Notes: generated from the letters alone by a model not told the origin. A DNA stretch of 64,000 nt from an uncultured Flavobacteriales bacterium (GCA_946480815.1 CAMLLB010000002.1:97770-161769), one strand, 5' to 3'; shown: positions 17,110 through 26,650, counted from the stretch's first letter. Program-made: numbers and translations.

Positions 17110-17222
17110 GTCTCGATACATCCCTGACGATTCGCTATGCTTCTGTCAGGGACACTCGACCTGACTGAGTTGAGTGCTGTCATTTCGAGTGCCGAAGTGT
17201 AACGAAGGTGTATCGAGAAAGA
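17107..17222. repeat. Complex intergenic inverted repeat between convergent genes
   Basis: tctcgatacat (17111-17121) faces gtgtatcgaga (17209-17219) as inverted outer arms with one mismatch. Inside is a hairpin with arms ccctgac (17125-17131) and gtcaggg (17145-17151). The element starts at the stop codon of the stress-protein gene and ends 7 bases before the rsmI stop. It resembles intergenic repeats common in Flavobacteriales (recollection). Confidence 0.6.
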
Positions 17223-17228
17223 CAGTGC

Positions 17229-17900
17229 TTAAATTCCTTTTATAAGCAATACGATTTCTCCTTTTGGCGGAGTAGTTTGGAAGTGCTTTAATACGTCCTC
17301 TGCTTTTCCTCTTACGAATTGCTCGAATAGCTTGCTTATTTCCCTGGCAACACAGACTTCTCTGTCCGGCCCGAGGAAGTTTACACATTCTTCCAATGCT
17401 TTGACAATACGGTGTGGTGATTCATACAACACGATGGTTCGTTCTTCCTCCTTATAGGAAAGCCATTTGGTTTGTCTTCCTTTTTTGTGTGGGAGGAATC
17501 CTTCATACAGGAAGCGATCACATGGAAAACCACTTGCTACCAACGCCGGAACAAAAGCTGTGGGGCCGGGCAAACACGTTACTTCCAACCCTGCTTCAAC
17601 ACATGCTCTGACCAACAGGAACCCGGGATCAGAAATAGCAGGTGTTCCCGCATCTGAAACCAAAACGGTACATTGATTTTCCCGAACCGTTTGAACGGAA
17701 CGTTCCAGTTGTTTATGTTCGTTGTGTGCGTGAAACGGTATGATCTGCTTTCCCGTAATCTCCAAATGAGAAAGCAACTTCTTCGTTACCCTGGTATCTT
17801 CAGAATAAATAATCTCCGCCTCTTTGAGCAAACGGATTGCCCGCAACGTAATGTCCTCTAAATTTCCAACAGGAGTCGGAACCACAAATAACACACCCAT
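17229..17900 (-). CDS. rsmI: 16S rRNA (cytidine(1402)-2'-O)-methyltransferase
   Basis: SAM-dependent methyltransferase of the tetrapyrrole-methylase fold that 2'-O-methylates C1402 in the decoding centre of 16S rRNA. Motifs: LFVVPTPVGNLEDITLRAIRL at the N-terminus, IYSEDTRVTKKLL, VSDAGTPAISDPG and CLPGPTAFVPALVASG, all typical of RsmI. The product is 223 residues, shorter than the E. coli protein (about 286), so it lacks most of the small C-terminal domain; such short forms are common in Bacteroidota. It is 12 bases downstream of the RDD-protein gene and probably in its transcript. Confidence 0.96.
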   Translation of the reverse strand: MGVLFVVPTPVGNLEDITLRAIRLLKEAEIIYSEDTRVTKKLLSHLEITGKQIIPFHAHNEHKQLERSVQTVRENQCTVLVSDAGTPAISDPGFLLVRACVEAGLEVTCLPGPTAFVPALVASGFPCDRFLYEGFLPHKKGRQTKWLSYKEEERTIVLYESPHRIVKALEECVNFLGPDREVCVAREISKLFEQFVRGKAEDVLKHFQTTPPKGEIVLLIKGI

Positions 17901-17912
17901 TCTATTTCGTTT

Positions 17913-18665
17913 TTAGCGTGTCAGTACTACGTAATCCTGCAACACGGTTTTAAGAAATTCCATTCTTTTTGGTGGAGTTTCCGCTAATCCGATGAGACGT
18001 GCTGTTTCATCTGCCAATTCAATTGCGAAGTCTTTGTTGGACTGATTCGGGTAACGTTGTACACGTAATATCGTATTTTTAATCAAAAGCATGTCTTCAT
18101 CCGAAAAACGGACCACATTCGGATAAGTCGGAACATGATTGTCTGAGCTTTTAATGGAAAGTACGTCCCTCAAACTGTAAATCTGGGTATCTTTTACTTT
18201 AATCACGACCGTATCTGCCATAATATCACCGATTCGCTGTCTTTTCTCCGTTGTACCGGCAACCAACAGTGCCAGGAAACCAAAGCCGCCAACCCAAATA
18301 TCTACGATCCGGAAGATCCATCTGGTAAAATATTCTCTTAATCCTGCAGTTTCCCCATTGCTTTTTACCACGCGAATTCCCATAATAAGCTTTCCGAGTG
18401 ACCGGCCATTGGTCAGGTATTCGATTACCGGTGAATATAATATCCAGGGTAAGCGCAACAAGAAAATACTTAAAAGTGACCACCTGTCCTGAACGGAATT
18501 TACATCCAGATCAAGCAAATTAGCAGAAATGATATAGCTCGCTATTAATAAATAAATGAGCAAAAAGATCACATCCAGAAAGGCAGCAACTGCCCGGTAT
18601 ATCGGGCTCGCAAGTTCGTAGTCTATCGTAACAAATTGCGATGTTGTGAAGGAAATTGTTTTCAT
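17913..18665 (-). CDS. RDD-family membrane protein
   Basis: 250 residues. The first two-thirds form an RDD domain: PIYRAVAAFLDVIFLLIYL at the first membrane segment, two more segments, and NGRSLGKLIMGIRVVKSNG before the C-terminal hydrophobic pair. The remaining 80 residues are soluble and end in LKTVLQDYVVLTR. RDD proteins sit in the inner membrane and some are Na+/H+ antiporters, but for most the role is not established. The gene precedes rsmI by 12 bases in the same direction, a likely two-gene operon. Confidence 0.88.
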   Translation of the reverse strand: MKTISFTTSQFVTIDYELASPIYRAVAAFLDVIFLLIYLLIASYIISANLLDLDVNSVQDRWSLLSIFLLRLPWILYSPVIEYLTNGRSLGKLIMGIRVVKSNGETAGLREYFTRWIFRIVDIWVGGFGFLALLVAGTTEKRQRIGDIMADTVVIKVKDTQIYSLRDVLSIKSSDNHVPTYPNVVRFSDEDMLLIKNTILRVQRYPNQSNKDFAIELADETARLIGLAETPPKRMEFLKTVLQDYVVLTR

Positions 18666-18730
18666 GCCATTTTAGATGTAAATCCGAAAATACAAATTAA
18701 AGAACAAATATGGTTTATTTTAGGTTTTTA

Positions 18731-18758
18731 AGTAGGACTGGAAAATTTTCCAGCCCTA
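18731..18758 (-). terminator. Hairpin downstream of the EEP-protein gene
   Basis: Arms gtaggactggaaaa and ttttccagccctac are inverted repeats that pair fully on the minus strand if one G-U pair is allowed. It lies 68 bases past the stop of the gene at 18827-19861 but has no T-tract on that strand, so it may be a repeat rather than a terminator. Confidence 0.4.
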
Positions 18759-18784
18759 CCATTATCAAAGGCAGTGCTTTTTAG

Positions 18785-18801
18785 ACTGCGCTAACGCTTG
18801 T
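18785..18801. repeat. Dispersed 17-bp repeat, copy A
   Basis: actgcgctaacgcttgt; the exact reverse complement occurs at 57080-57096. Both copies are intergenic, just downstream of genes for exported proteins. Confidence 0.6.
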
Positions 18802-18826
18802 CTTTCATCGAAAGCAGTGCTTTCTC

Positions 18827-19861
18827 TTACTTTAAAATGAGCTGGATCGGTAAATGATCGGAGTAACCACCGTAATAATTCGGTCCGCCATAAGTTGTTG
18901 CAGGTTTTTTGCTTCCGTCTTTCTGCGTGAAAAGCAATTTTTCTTCATACACGATCTTTCCGTCATTCGGAGAAAGTGCAATTCCAGCAGTTCCGTTGAA
19001 CAATGCTTTCGAAATAATAAAGTGGTCCAAAACTCCCCATTCTCCTTTGAAATTATGAGTTCCCTTACCTGCTTTGTGATCATCTTCAAATAAATCTACC
19101 AGATCAGCACCCGTATCAGTTACAGCTTTCGCTTTTAAAACATCCTGAATGGAAATATTATCCGGGTGATCGTTGAAGTCTCCCATTAAAACAATGTTTG
19201 CTTTCGGATCTGCCTTCAGAATTTCATCCACTTTTGTGCGTGTGACATGTGCAGCCTGGATTCTTCTTATTTCCGAGCCATCTCCACCTCTGCGTGATGG
19301 CCAGTGATTTACGAAGAGATGAACAATCTTTCCTCCCTGCAATTCACCTTCCACGTATAGAATATCACGTGTTTTAAAATCCGGAATGGAATCAATCGAA
19401 ACCTTCAGGTTTTCCATTTTGATGAGCTTAAAGGCACTTTTATCGTAAAGCAGTCCGCAGTCAATTCCGCGGGCATCCGGTGAATCTTTGTGCGCGATCT
19501 CATAATTCGTTTTCCCCAAACGACCGTGTTTCTTCAGATCCATCAAAACGCCTTTATTCTCGATCTCTATTAAACCGATCACGATCGGATTCTCCGGAAG
19601 GTTCATCGTAATGGCTTCTACCAGGTGGTCCAGCTTTACCTTATATCTCTCGGAGTTCCATTTCAATTTGCCATCAGGAAGGAACTCTTCATCTATCACT
19701 CCTTCGTTATCAATGGTATCAAATAAATTCTCCACATTGTATGAAACAATAGCCCGGCCATGAAACGACTGAAGCGATCCTTTCTTAGATCCCTTTTGTG
19801 AAAACCCGTTTACTGAACAAGCAGTGATTAGGATCGAAAGCAAAACAATTTTTTTCATCAT
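18827..19861 (-). CDS. Secreted endonuclease/exonuclease/phosphatase-family protein
   Basis: 344 residues of the DNase I-like EEP superfamily. The N-terminus MMKKIVLLSILITACSVNGFSQ is a signal; it could be cleaved at GFSQ or lipidated at the Cys in LITAC. Catalytic motifs are present: YNVENLF near residue 42, IGLIEIEN, LFVNHWPSRR, MGDFNDHPDN, and the terminal YSDHLPIQLIL with the essential SDH. These proteins hydrolyse phosphodiesters; whether the target is extracellular DNA, RNA or a lipid cannot be told. It lies 13 bases downstream of the M42 peptidase gene in the same direction, so the two are probably co-transcribed. Confidence 0.9.
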   Translation of the reverse strand: MMKKIVLLSILITACSVNGFSQKGSKKGSLQSFHGRAIVSYNVENLFDTIDNEGVIDEEFLPDGKLKWNSERYKVKLDHLVEAITMNLPENPIVIGLIEIENKGVLMDLKKHGRLGKTNYEIAHKDSPDARGIDCGLLYDKSAFKLIKMENLKVSIDSIPDFKTRDILYVEGELQGGKIVHLFVNHWPSRRGGDGSEIRRIQAAHVTRTKVDEILKADPKANIVLMGDFNDHPDNISIQDVLKAKAVTDTGADLVDLFEDDHKAGKGTHNFKGEWGVLDHFIISKALFNGTAGIALSPNDGKIVYEEKLLFTQKDGSKKPATTYGGPNYYGGYSDHLPIQLILK

Positions 19862-19874
19862 GAAAGCTGTAATT

Positions 19875-20918
19875 TTAATATTCTAAGCTAAACTTATCCA
19901 ACTCTAACAAACATGAAGCCAGTAAGTCAATACTTGCCTGGATATCATCTTTGTGAGCCATTTCGATTACCTGATGTAAGTGCCGTGTAGGAATGGAAAC
20001 CGCTCCGGCAATAGATCCTCCGGGCGACATGCGTTGAATTCCCGCCGTATCCGTACCACCTGCTGTCAGGATTTCCGGTTGCCATTTAATTTTGTTTTTA
20101 TCAGCAACTTCTTTCATATAGCGCACCATCCGTGAGTCACAAATGGTAGATGCGTCCATGATCTTAATGGCAGTTCCTTCTCCCAGTTTCGTAATTTGTT
20201 CGTGAGCTGCCGCACCCGGTAAGTCAAATGCAATAGTGGTATCCAAACCGAAACCGAACGTTGGCTTGATTTTTAAACTTGCCACATTCGCTCCGCGGAT
20301 TCCCACTTCTTCCTGAACAGTGAAAACCATATATACATCATTCGGAAGTTTTTTTCCTTTCAGTAATTTCAGTACTTCGATCGCAATAAATACAGCCAAG
20401 CGGTTATCTAATGATTTACTGTTAAAACATTCACCCATTTCGATGAATTCCCGTTCACGGGTAATGACATCACCAATCGAGATCAACTCTTTTACTTTAT
20501 CAGCCGGTAAACCTGTGTCCACAAAGTAATCTGTAAGCTTTGCAACCTTATTGCGTTCATCCTGGGTCATTACGTGGATCGGTTTGGAAGCCATCACACC
20601 AATGACATCCTCTTTTCCGTGAATGATGACACGTTGAGCAGTTAATGTTTTCGGATCAAAACCTCCAAGAGTAGTGAAACGGATAAAGCCTTTGTCATCA
20701 ATGTAAGTTACCATGAATCCGATTTCATCCATATGCGCTCCGATCATCACAGATTTATCCGATTTTCCTCTTCGGATTCCATAGACGTTCCCCATATTGT
20801 CAACTTCTACTTCATCGCACAATGATTCGATTTCGCGGAGAACCAGTTTTCTCACACGGTCTTCATATCCGGGAGCACCGGGAGTCTTACATATTTCTGC
20901 TAAAAGCTTTTTATTCAT
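19875..20918 (-). CDS. M42-family metallo-aminopeptidase
   Basis: 347-residue cytosolic di-metal aminopeptidase of the M42 family (glutamyl aminopeptidase/FrvX/TET type). Metal and catalytic motifs: MIGAHMDEIGFMV (His62, Asp64), SLDNRLAVFIAIE with the bridging Asp, VFTVQEEVGIRGA with the catalytic Glu pair, and GGTDTAGIQ and PTRHLHQVIE in the C-terminal part. Length is normal. A TATTTTTG box on the minus strand (20942-20935) lies about 16 bases before the ATG and may be its promoter. It probably leads a two-gene operon with the EEP-family gene. Confidence 0.94.
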   Translation of the reverse strand: MNKKLLAEICKTPGAPGYEDRVRKLVLREIESLCDEVEVDNMGNVYGIRRGKSDKSVMIGAHMDEIGFMVTYIDDKGFIRFTTLGGFDPKTLTAQRVIIHGKEDVIGVMASKPIHVMTQDERNKVAKLTDYFVDTGLPADKVKELISIGDVITREREFIEMGECFNSKSLDNRLAVFIAIEVLKLLKGKKLPNDVYMVFTVQEEVGIRGANVASLKIKPTFGFGLDTTIAFDLPGAAAHEQITKLGEGTAIKIMDASTICDSRMVRYMKEVADKNKIKWQPEILTAGGTDTAGIQRMSPGGSIAGAVSIPTRHLHQVIEMAHKDDIQASIDLLASCLLELDKFSLEY

Positions 20919-21287
20919 TTCTTCAAGTTTGCATCAAAAATAATAGAAATCCATGTGCATTGGTTCAATCCTCAGTTTAAAGAATCGGCAAATAACTGTT
21001 AAGGTAATTATGAATCGATTTAGTACTGATTTTTAGGAGGTTTAGAGCAAAATAGTATGAAAGGTTACTAATTCAAACCGGTAAAATAAACGGTCATAAC
21101 GGGGTTTTAAAAATTAAATTTTAACGTACTTCCGGGTTTTAATGAGGAAAAACACGCCAAACGCGTATTTATCAACACACATTTGTTCTGATTATGTGCT
21201 ATGTTAAAAACAAAACCTATTAAATAAAACCATTAAATTTGTTATACAAAACCAGATTCTCCTTGAGAATCTTAAAATCAACGCACT
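20919..21287. other. 369-base intergenic region between divergent genes
   Basis: AT-rich promoter region for the M42 peptidase (leftwards) and the T9SS PKD protein (rightwards). Besides two TAnnTTTG boxes (minus strand 20942-20935; plus strand 21234-21241) I see no gene, tRNA or strong hairpin. Confidence 0.6.
21234..21241 (+). promoter_or_regulatory. Candidate -7 promoter box (TAAATTTG) of the PKD/T9SS gene
   Basis: Exact TAnnTTTG match 46 bases before the ATG at 21288. The -33 position has no TTTG, so the call rests on the -7 box only. Confidence 0.4.
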
Positions 21288-23453
21288 ATGAGAAAAATAT
21301 TACTCAGTTTATCTTTATTCACACTTACTCTACAGGCATCCGCTCAGACTCAGGTAGGAAACAGCAATTTCGAGCAGTGGGAAGCTTCATCACCAGAGAT
21401 TAAAGAACCTATTAACTGGAATAGTTTTATGACTGCCAGTGGTGGATTAGCCGGAGCCGCTAACCAGCAAATGGACCGGGTTACCTACGTACGACCTGGA
21501 TCAACGGGAGTATATTCTGTTCGAATTTGGTGTAACACTATTTTTGGAGTTGCTGCAAACGGAAACGTTACCACAGGTCAAATAAATATGGGAAGCATTA
21601 CTCCCACAAACTCAGCGAATCACAACAAATCAGTAACTACTGATGTAAACTTTTCAGATCCGATGACTGATTCTCCCGATTCACTGGTCGTTTGGGTAAG
21701 ACATAAACCGGTTACTACATCCAAACTGGGAAGAGTTAGCTGTGTCATTCATAATAATACGAACGGTTATAAAGATCCCAATGATGTGGCTGGTGCAAAT
21801 ACAGTTGCTACAGCTATTTCAAGTATTTCCTACAATGGAGGAAACTGGCAGCGTTTATCCATTCCGTTCACTTATGTGGGAACACCATCAAATGCTGCTT
21901 ACATTATTACAACATTTACTACGAACCAAACTCCGGGAGGAGGTAACGGAGGTGATACTTTGGCAATCGATGATATGGAATTAGTTTACGTTCCAAGACC
22001 TTCTTTTTCAACTTCTGCAACTACCGTTTGTAGCGGAAGTACCATCACTTTTACAAATACTTCTACCAATTTCCCAACTTCTTACAGTTGGACATTTACA
22101 GGAGGAAGCCCTTCTTCAAGTACTGCTACCAGCCCGGTAGTTACTTACAACACTCCGGGAACTTATACCGCAGTTTTAACAGCAACGAACCAATGGGGAT
22201 CAAAAACTACAACTCCCGTGACAATTACTGTTGATGCATTGCCCGATGCTTCATTAAGCTATGCTCAGACTACTTATTGTCCGGCTGATACGGATCCTGT
22301 TCCAACAGCAGCAAACCCTGGAACATTTAGTTCAACCTCAGGCTTGACAATTAATTCAAGCACAGGAGCAATCGATCTTTCTGCAAGTACACCCGGAACT
22401 TATACAGTAACAAATACGTATACCGGAACTTGTTCAAATACCGGAACTACAAGTATTACGATCAATCCTCCTGCAGATGCTACTTTTGCTTATGCATCCA
22501 ACACTATTTGTGCAGGTGGGGCTAATGAAACACCAACAGTAGTTGATCCGGGAACATTTTCTGCTACACCTGCAGGTTTGGTATTTGCAAATACCACAAC
22601 AGGTGAGATCAATGTTGCCGCAAGCAGCGTTGGAACTTATACCGTAACTTACAATGCAACTGGTTCTGTTGCTTGTCCTACTTCAGGATCTTCTTCAAGT
22701 CTAAGTATTACAATTACTACCACTCCGGATGCTTCGTTTACCTATGCTCAAACAGCATATTGTGCGGACGCAACAGATCCGACTCCGGTATTTGGTGCAG
22801 GTGCAAACGGAGGAGTATTCACTTCAACTGCCGGTTTAATTATCAATTCCAACACCGGAGAAATCGATTTGTCTGCAAGTACAGCTGGAACTTACACAGT
22901 AACAAACACAATTGCTGCATCGGGTTCTTGTCCTATGACTGATGAAACATTTAATGTTACAATAAACGCTCTGCCGAATGTTACTCTGGCTAATTTCGCA
23001 GATGTTTGTGTTTACCATCCTGCGTTTGCTTTAACGGGTGGTGCTCCGGCTGGAGGAAGCTATAGCGGAACAGGTGTGAGCGGCGGCAACTTTGATCCTG
23101 CAACAGCAGGTGTTGGTTCCGAAACAATCACTTATTCTTATACAGACGGAACAACCACTTGTTCCAATTCAGCTGCAAATACGATTAACGTAGAAGAATG
23201 TTTGGGATTAACAGACAATGAAATCACAACCATCTCTGTTTATCCGAACCCTACTGATGGAAAATTGACACTTTCAAATATTTCAGGAAACACTTCATTC
23301 AAAGTTGTTTCTGTTTCAGGACAGGTTGTTTTAAGCGGAGTTGTTTCAGCCACAGCTAATTCCATTGATCTTTCTTCTTTCGAGAACGGGATCTATGTTC
23401 TTCAATTAGCTCAGGAACAAGGACTTCAATCGGTTCGCATCATTAAGAAATAA
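21288..23453 (+). CDS. T9SS-exported multidomain protein with PKD and cysteine-paired beta repeats
   Basis: 721 residues. Signal peptide MRKILLSLSLFTLTLQASAQ; a beta-sandwich region to about 235; a PKD domain (about 236-317, TSYSWTFTGGSP, PGTYTAVLTATNQWG); then three repeats of roughly 75-85 residues, each opening with a DA(S/T)-F/L-x-YA phrase, a Cys soon after, a GxFSST/SxAGL turn, TGEIDLSAS and a closing GTYTVTN-C unit; a fourth diverged repeat (about 555-635); and a type A T9SS sorting domain (VYPNPTDGKLTL to the final RIIKK). Such proteins are secreted through the outer membrane and anchored to the surface or released. Likely an adhesin or matrix protein; no catalytic motif seen. Confidence 0.85.
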   Translation: MRKILLSLSLFTLTLQASAQTQVGNSNFEQWEASSPEIKEPINWNSFMTASGGLAGAANQQMDRVTYVRPGSTGVYSVRIWCNTIFGVAANGNVTTGQINMGSITPTNSANHNKSVTTDVNFSDPMTDSPDSLVVWVRHKPVTTSKLGRVSCVIHNNTNGYKDPNDVAGANTVATAISSISYNGGNWQRLSIPFTYVGTPSNAAYIITTFTTNQTPGGGNGGDTLAIDDMELVYVPRPSFSTSATTVCSGSTITFTNTSTNFPTSYSWTFTGGSPSSSTATSPVVTYNTPGTYTAVLTATNQWGSKTTTPVTITVDALPDASLSYAQTTYCPADTDPVPTAANPGTFSSTSGLTINSSTGAIDLSASTPGTYTVTNTYTGTCSNTGTTSITINPPADATFAYASNTICAGGANETPTVVDPGTFSATPAGLVFANTTTGEINVAASSVGTYTVTYNATGSVACPTSGSSSSLSITITTTPDASFTYAQTAYCADATDPTPVFGAGANGGVFTSTAGLIINSNTGEIDLSASTAGTYTVTNTIAASGSCPMTDETFNVTINALPNVTLANFADVCVYHPAFALTGGAPAGGSYSGTGVSGGNFDPATAGVGSETITYSYTDGTTTCSNSAANTINVEECLGLTDNEITTISVYPNPTDGKLTLSNISGNTSFKVVSVSGQVVLSGVVSATANSIDLSSFENGIYVLQLAQEQGLQSVRIIKK

Positions 23454-23475
23454 AAAAATCATACCTTTGTTATGT

Positions 23476-23513
23476 AACCACCATTCCCGACCGGGATGGT
23501 GGTTCACTTTTTA
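23476..23513 (+). terminator. Hairpin between the PKD protein and the TonB receptor
   Basis: aaccaccattcccg (23476-23489) pairs with cgggatggtggtt (23492-23504) with one bulged base; a T-rich stretch follows from 23508. It probably ends the upstream transcript. Confidence 0.7.
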
Positions 23514-23524
23514 AAGCTACATTT

Positions 23525-25936
23525 ATGAAGTATTTGCTTTCCATCTTAATACTTTCAACATCTTCTTTCATTTTTGCACAAACAGGAAGGATTACCGGTA
23601 AAGTTCGCGACCTAGAAGGAGAAGCGGTTGTAGGTGCAACTGTTTTTGTAAAGGCCAATCAACTTTACGGAGCAAACTCGGATGAGAATGGTCAATTCGT
23701 TTTGGAACTTCCTGTGGGGGTTTACAATCTGATTTGTCGCATGGAAGGCATGAATACGGATACTATTCAAATCAATGTGACTGAAAATGGTCTTATTGAA
23801 CTGGATATCCCAATGGAAGAAATTTCAACCGTATTGGATGTAGTAGAAGTGAAAGTTGGGAAGTTTGATAAACCATTGGAAGATCAGACGGTCTCCATTG
23901 AAGTATTAAAACCCCGATTAATAGAAAGCAAAAATACCCGAAGCATTGAAACCGCTTTGGACCAAACTCCCGGATTAAACATTTTGGATGGGGAGCCTCA
24001 AATCCGGGGAGGAAGCGGATTTACTTTTGGGGTTGGTTCCAAAGTAGCTGTGATGGTGGATGACATGCCCATGCTTTCCGGTGATGCCGGAAGACCTGAA
24101 TGGGGATTCATTCCCGTTGAAAACATTAGCCAGGTTGAGGTAATCAAAGGAGCAGCATCCGTACTTTCAGGAAGCGCTGCCTTATCCGGATCTATTAATA
24201 TCCGAACTGCTTACCCGACTTCAAAACCACTTACCAAAGTCATTTTATATTCGGGTTTATACAGTACTCCATCTCAATCAGGCACAAAATGGTATGATGA
24301 TACTCCTTTAATTGCAGGAGCAACGTTTTTACATTCCCGTAAATACAAGCAATGGGATTTAGTATTTGGCGGGAACTTCAATTACGACCATGGCTACATG
24401 GGACCCCCGGAATACAAAGACACACTTGCCTGGCAAGATACGCTAACCAATTTCAACAATAAACAAATGGTTAGTAAAAGGGCACGTTTAAACTTTAATT
24501 TATCCCGAAGAGCCAAAAACATGAAAGGATTGGTCTATGGGATCAACGGGAATTTTATGATTGCCGAAAGTAATATGGTACTTGCCTGGCTGGATGATAC
24601 GAGTGGATTATACCGTGCTTATCCGGGAGCAGTCTTTTTACAAAAACAGTTGATTTTCAATGTTGATCCATACATAATTTTTACAACCAAATCGGGAGGT
24701 AAACATTCGTTACGCACACGTCTTTTAAGAACATTGAACGAGATGACGGCTAACCTGGACAATCAATCCACGGTTCTTTACGGTGATTATCAATACAGAA
24801 CGTCTATCAAACAAATCATCCCTGTAGATTTTGTTGGAGGGGTTACGGCACAACACACGCATTCTTATTCCAATATGTATCGGGGATCCGGTTCACCTGT
24901 TAACCAAATGCTCAATCTTTCTGCTTACGCACAAGCTGAAAAAAAATTGTGGAAACGCCTGACACTTTCAGTTGGTGGACGTCTGGAGTATTTTCAATTA
25001 AATGACTCAATTACTGCTTTGAAACCCATTTTTCGGGCGGGTTCCAATTTTAAAATCCACAAAGCAACATTCCTTAGAGCATCCTATGGTCAGGGATATC
25101 GTTTTCCCACAATCACGGAACGCTTTATTCAAACAGGAGTCGGGAGCTTTGGCGTTTTTCCTAATTCTGAGTTAAAACCCGAAACAAGCTGGAACGCAGA
25201 ATTCGGGATCAAACAAGGATTCAAGATCGGTCCTGTAATGAGCTTTATTGATGTTGCCGGATTCTGGCAGGAATACCAAAACACGATTGAGTACATGTTC
25301 GGAATATGGCATACTTTCTCGTCTTTGGAAGAAATGTCAAAAGGTGCAGGATTTAAATTCCTGAATACCGGGAAATCAAGAGTCCGTGGAATAGATGCAT
25401 CCCTGGCAGGAACAGTTGCTGTTGGTAAAAAAGGCGATCTGACCTTCCTTTGCGGATATACCTATATTGTTCCTCAGACCCTAAACCCAGATTATCTTTA
25501 CGCCACCGATTCATTGAATCGTAAATTCACTTACAATACCACTTCATTGGATTCAAACTCCAGAATTTTGAAATACCGCTTTCTGCACAATGTGAAAATT
25601 GATATGGAATATACCTTGCTTAAAAAGTTCTCCATTGGATTAAGTGCTAAGTATTATTCAAAAATCATCAATATGGATGCTGTTATAAAGGACTTTGAGG
25701 AAACGACCAATAACATTAATCTGATCCCGAACATCCGTTATATGGACTATTACAATGATCATCGTTTTGGTAATTGGATTTTCGATGCACGTATTTCTTA
25801 CTTATTGAAAGACAAACACCGTTTTGCGCTCATCGGAAGTAATATATTAAACAGAACCTATTCTTTAAGACCGCTGAAAATCGAAGCTCCAAGAACAGTG
25901 ATGCTTCAATACACATTGAAATTAGGAGGAGATTAA
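23525..25936 (+). CDS. TonB-dependent receptor with carboxypeptidase-like regulatory domain
   Basis: 803-residue outer-membrane receptor that imports a ligand with energy from TonB/ExbBD. Order: signal peptide (MKYLLSILILSTSSFIFAQ), carboxypeptidase-like regulatory domain (about 22-105, GRITGKVRDLEGEAVVGATV), plug domain (about 120-230, ALDQTPGLNILDGEPQIRGG, VDDMPMLSGDAG, VEVIKGAASVLSG), then a 22-strand-type barrel to the end. There is no SusD partner next to it, so it is not a polysaccharide-utilisation SusC pair; siderophore, cobalamin or metal ligands are possible, but nothing decides. The gene after it encodes a SCO protein, a metal-handling family, which makes a metal ligand worth considering. 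Confidence 0.93.
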   Translation: MKYLLSILILSTSSFIFAQTGRITGKVRDLEGEAVVGATVFVKANQLYGANSDENGQFVLELPVGVYNLICRMEGMNTDTIQINVTENGLIELDIPMEEISTVLDVVEVKVGKFDKPLEDQTVSIEVLKPRLIESKNTRSIETALDQTPGLNILDGEPQIRGGSGFTFGVGSKVAVMVDDMPMLSGDAGRPEWGFIPVENISQVEVIKGAASVLSGSAALSGSINIRTAYPTSKPLTKVILYSGLYSTPSQSGTKWYDDTPLIAGATFLHSRKYKQWDLVFGGNFNYDHGYMGPPEYKDTLAWQDTLTNFNNKQMVSKRARLNFNLSRRAKNMKGLVYGINGNFMIAESNMVLAWLDDTSGLYRAYPGAVFLQKQLIFNVDPYIIFTTKSGGKHSLRTRLLRTLNEMTANLDNQSTVLYGDYQYRTSIKQIIPVDFVGGVTAQHTHSYSNMYRGSGSPVNQMLNLSAYAQAEKKLWKRLTLSVGGRLEYFQLNDSITALKPIFRAGSNFKIHKATFLRASYGQGYRFPTITERFIQTGVGSFGVFPNSELKPETSWNAEFGIKQGFKIGPVMSFIDVAGFWQEYQNTIEYMFGIWHTFSSLEEMSKGAGFKFLNTGKSRVRGIDASLAGTVAVGKKGDLTFLCGYTYIVPQTLNPDYLYATDSLNRKFTYNTTSLDSNSRILKYRFLHNVKIDMEYTLLKKFSIGLSAKYYSKIINMDAVIKDFEETTNNINLIPNIRYMDYYNDHRFGNWIFDARISYLLKDKHRFALIGSNILNRTYSLRPLKIEAPRTVMLQYTLKLGGD

Positions 25937-25980
25937 TGTCTCCCGAAAGACTTTAGGATGTACTTTTGTAAAAAAACAAT

Positions 25981-26643
25981 ATGCGCGTCCTGATAGTTGC
26001 CCTGATTTTTGTTGTGGGTGTGATCATTGCCTACTTTTTGACGAAACCAAGTGATGAGAAACCCCTGAAAGTTTACAATCCCATTGACGTGGAATCGGAA
26101 ATGGTGGATAAAGATCTGAGCAGAAAAGGTTTCGGGCATACCATCCAGGAATTTTCCTTCACCGACCAAACGGGCAAACCTTACGGGTCTAAAGATTTGA
26201 AAGGTAAGATTTATGTTGCCGAATATTTCTTCACCACCTGTGGAACCATTTGTCCGGTGATGAATGCAGAAATGCAACGCGTTCAGGCGGCTTACAAAGG
26301 AAACGACCGATTCAAGATCCTCAGCTTTACGGTAGATCCCGAAACAGACTCCGTAGCACAAATGAAAATCTACGCAGAAGGACATGGAGCGGATCCCAAA
26401 CAATGGCATTTTCTGACGGGAGACAAAAAAGACTTATACAAACTGGCACGCAGAAGTTTTTTTGTACTGAAACCTGCTGAAGCACAAAACCAGGGTGATG
26501 TGGGTTCCGATTTTATCCATACCAACTACTTTGTTTTAGTGGATACTCAAAAACGCATTCGCGGATATTACGATGGAACTGATTCCAGAGAAGTTGATAA
26601 ACTGATCAAGGATATTCAGAAGTTGATGGAAGAAGATCATTAA
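25981..26643 (+). CDS. SCO1/SenC-family copper/thiol protein
   Basis: 220-residue membrane-anchored protein with a thioredoxin-like fold facing the periplasm. An N-terminal segment (MRVLIVALIFVVGVIIAYFL) anchors it. The copper-binding and redox motif CGTIC (in FTTCGTICPVMN) and the later His in DFIHTNYFVLVD are the three SCO copper ligands and all are present. SCO proteins deliver copper to cytochrome oxidase CuA or act as thiol reductants; no oxidase gene is nearby. It starts 44 bases after the TonB receptor gene in the same direction, so co-transcription is plausible. Confidence 0.93.
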   Translation: MRVLIVALIFVVGVIIAYFLTKPSDEKPLKVYNPIDVESEMVDKDLSRKGFGHTIQEFSFTDQTGKPYGSKDLKGKIYVAEYFFTTCGTICPVMNAEMQRVQAAYKGNDRFKILSFTVDPETDSVAQMKIYAEGHGADPKQWHFLTGDKKDLYKLARRSFFVLKPAEAQNQGDVGSDFIHTNYFVLVDTQKRIRGYYDGTDSREVDKLIKDIQKLMEEDH

Positions 26644-26650
26644 AATTCCT

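Noticed and set aside
20919..21287. Possible tRNA or riboswitch in the long intergenic region
   Set aside because: No cloverleaf arms, TTCGA-type loop or extended stem was seen; the region looks like plain AT-rich promoter DNA.
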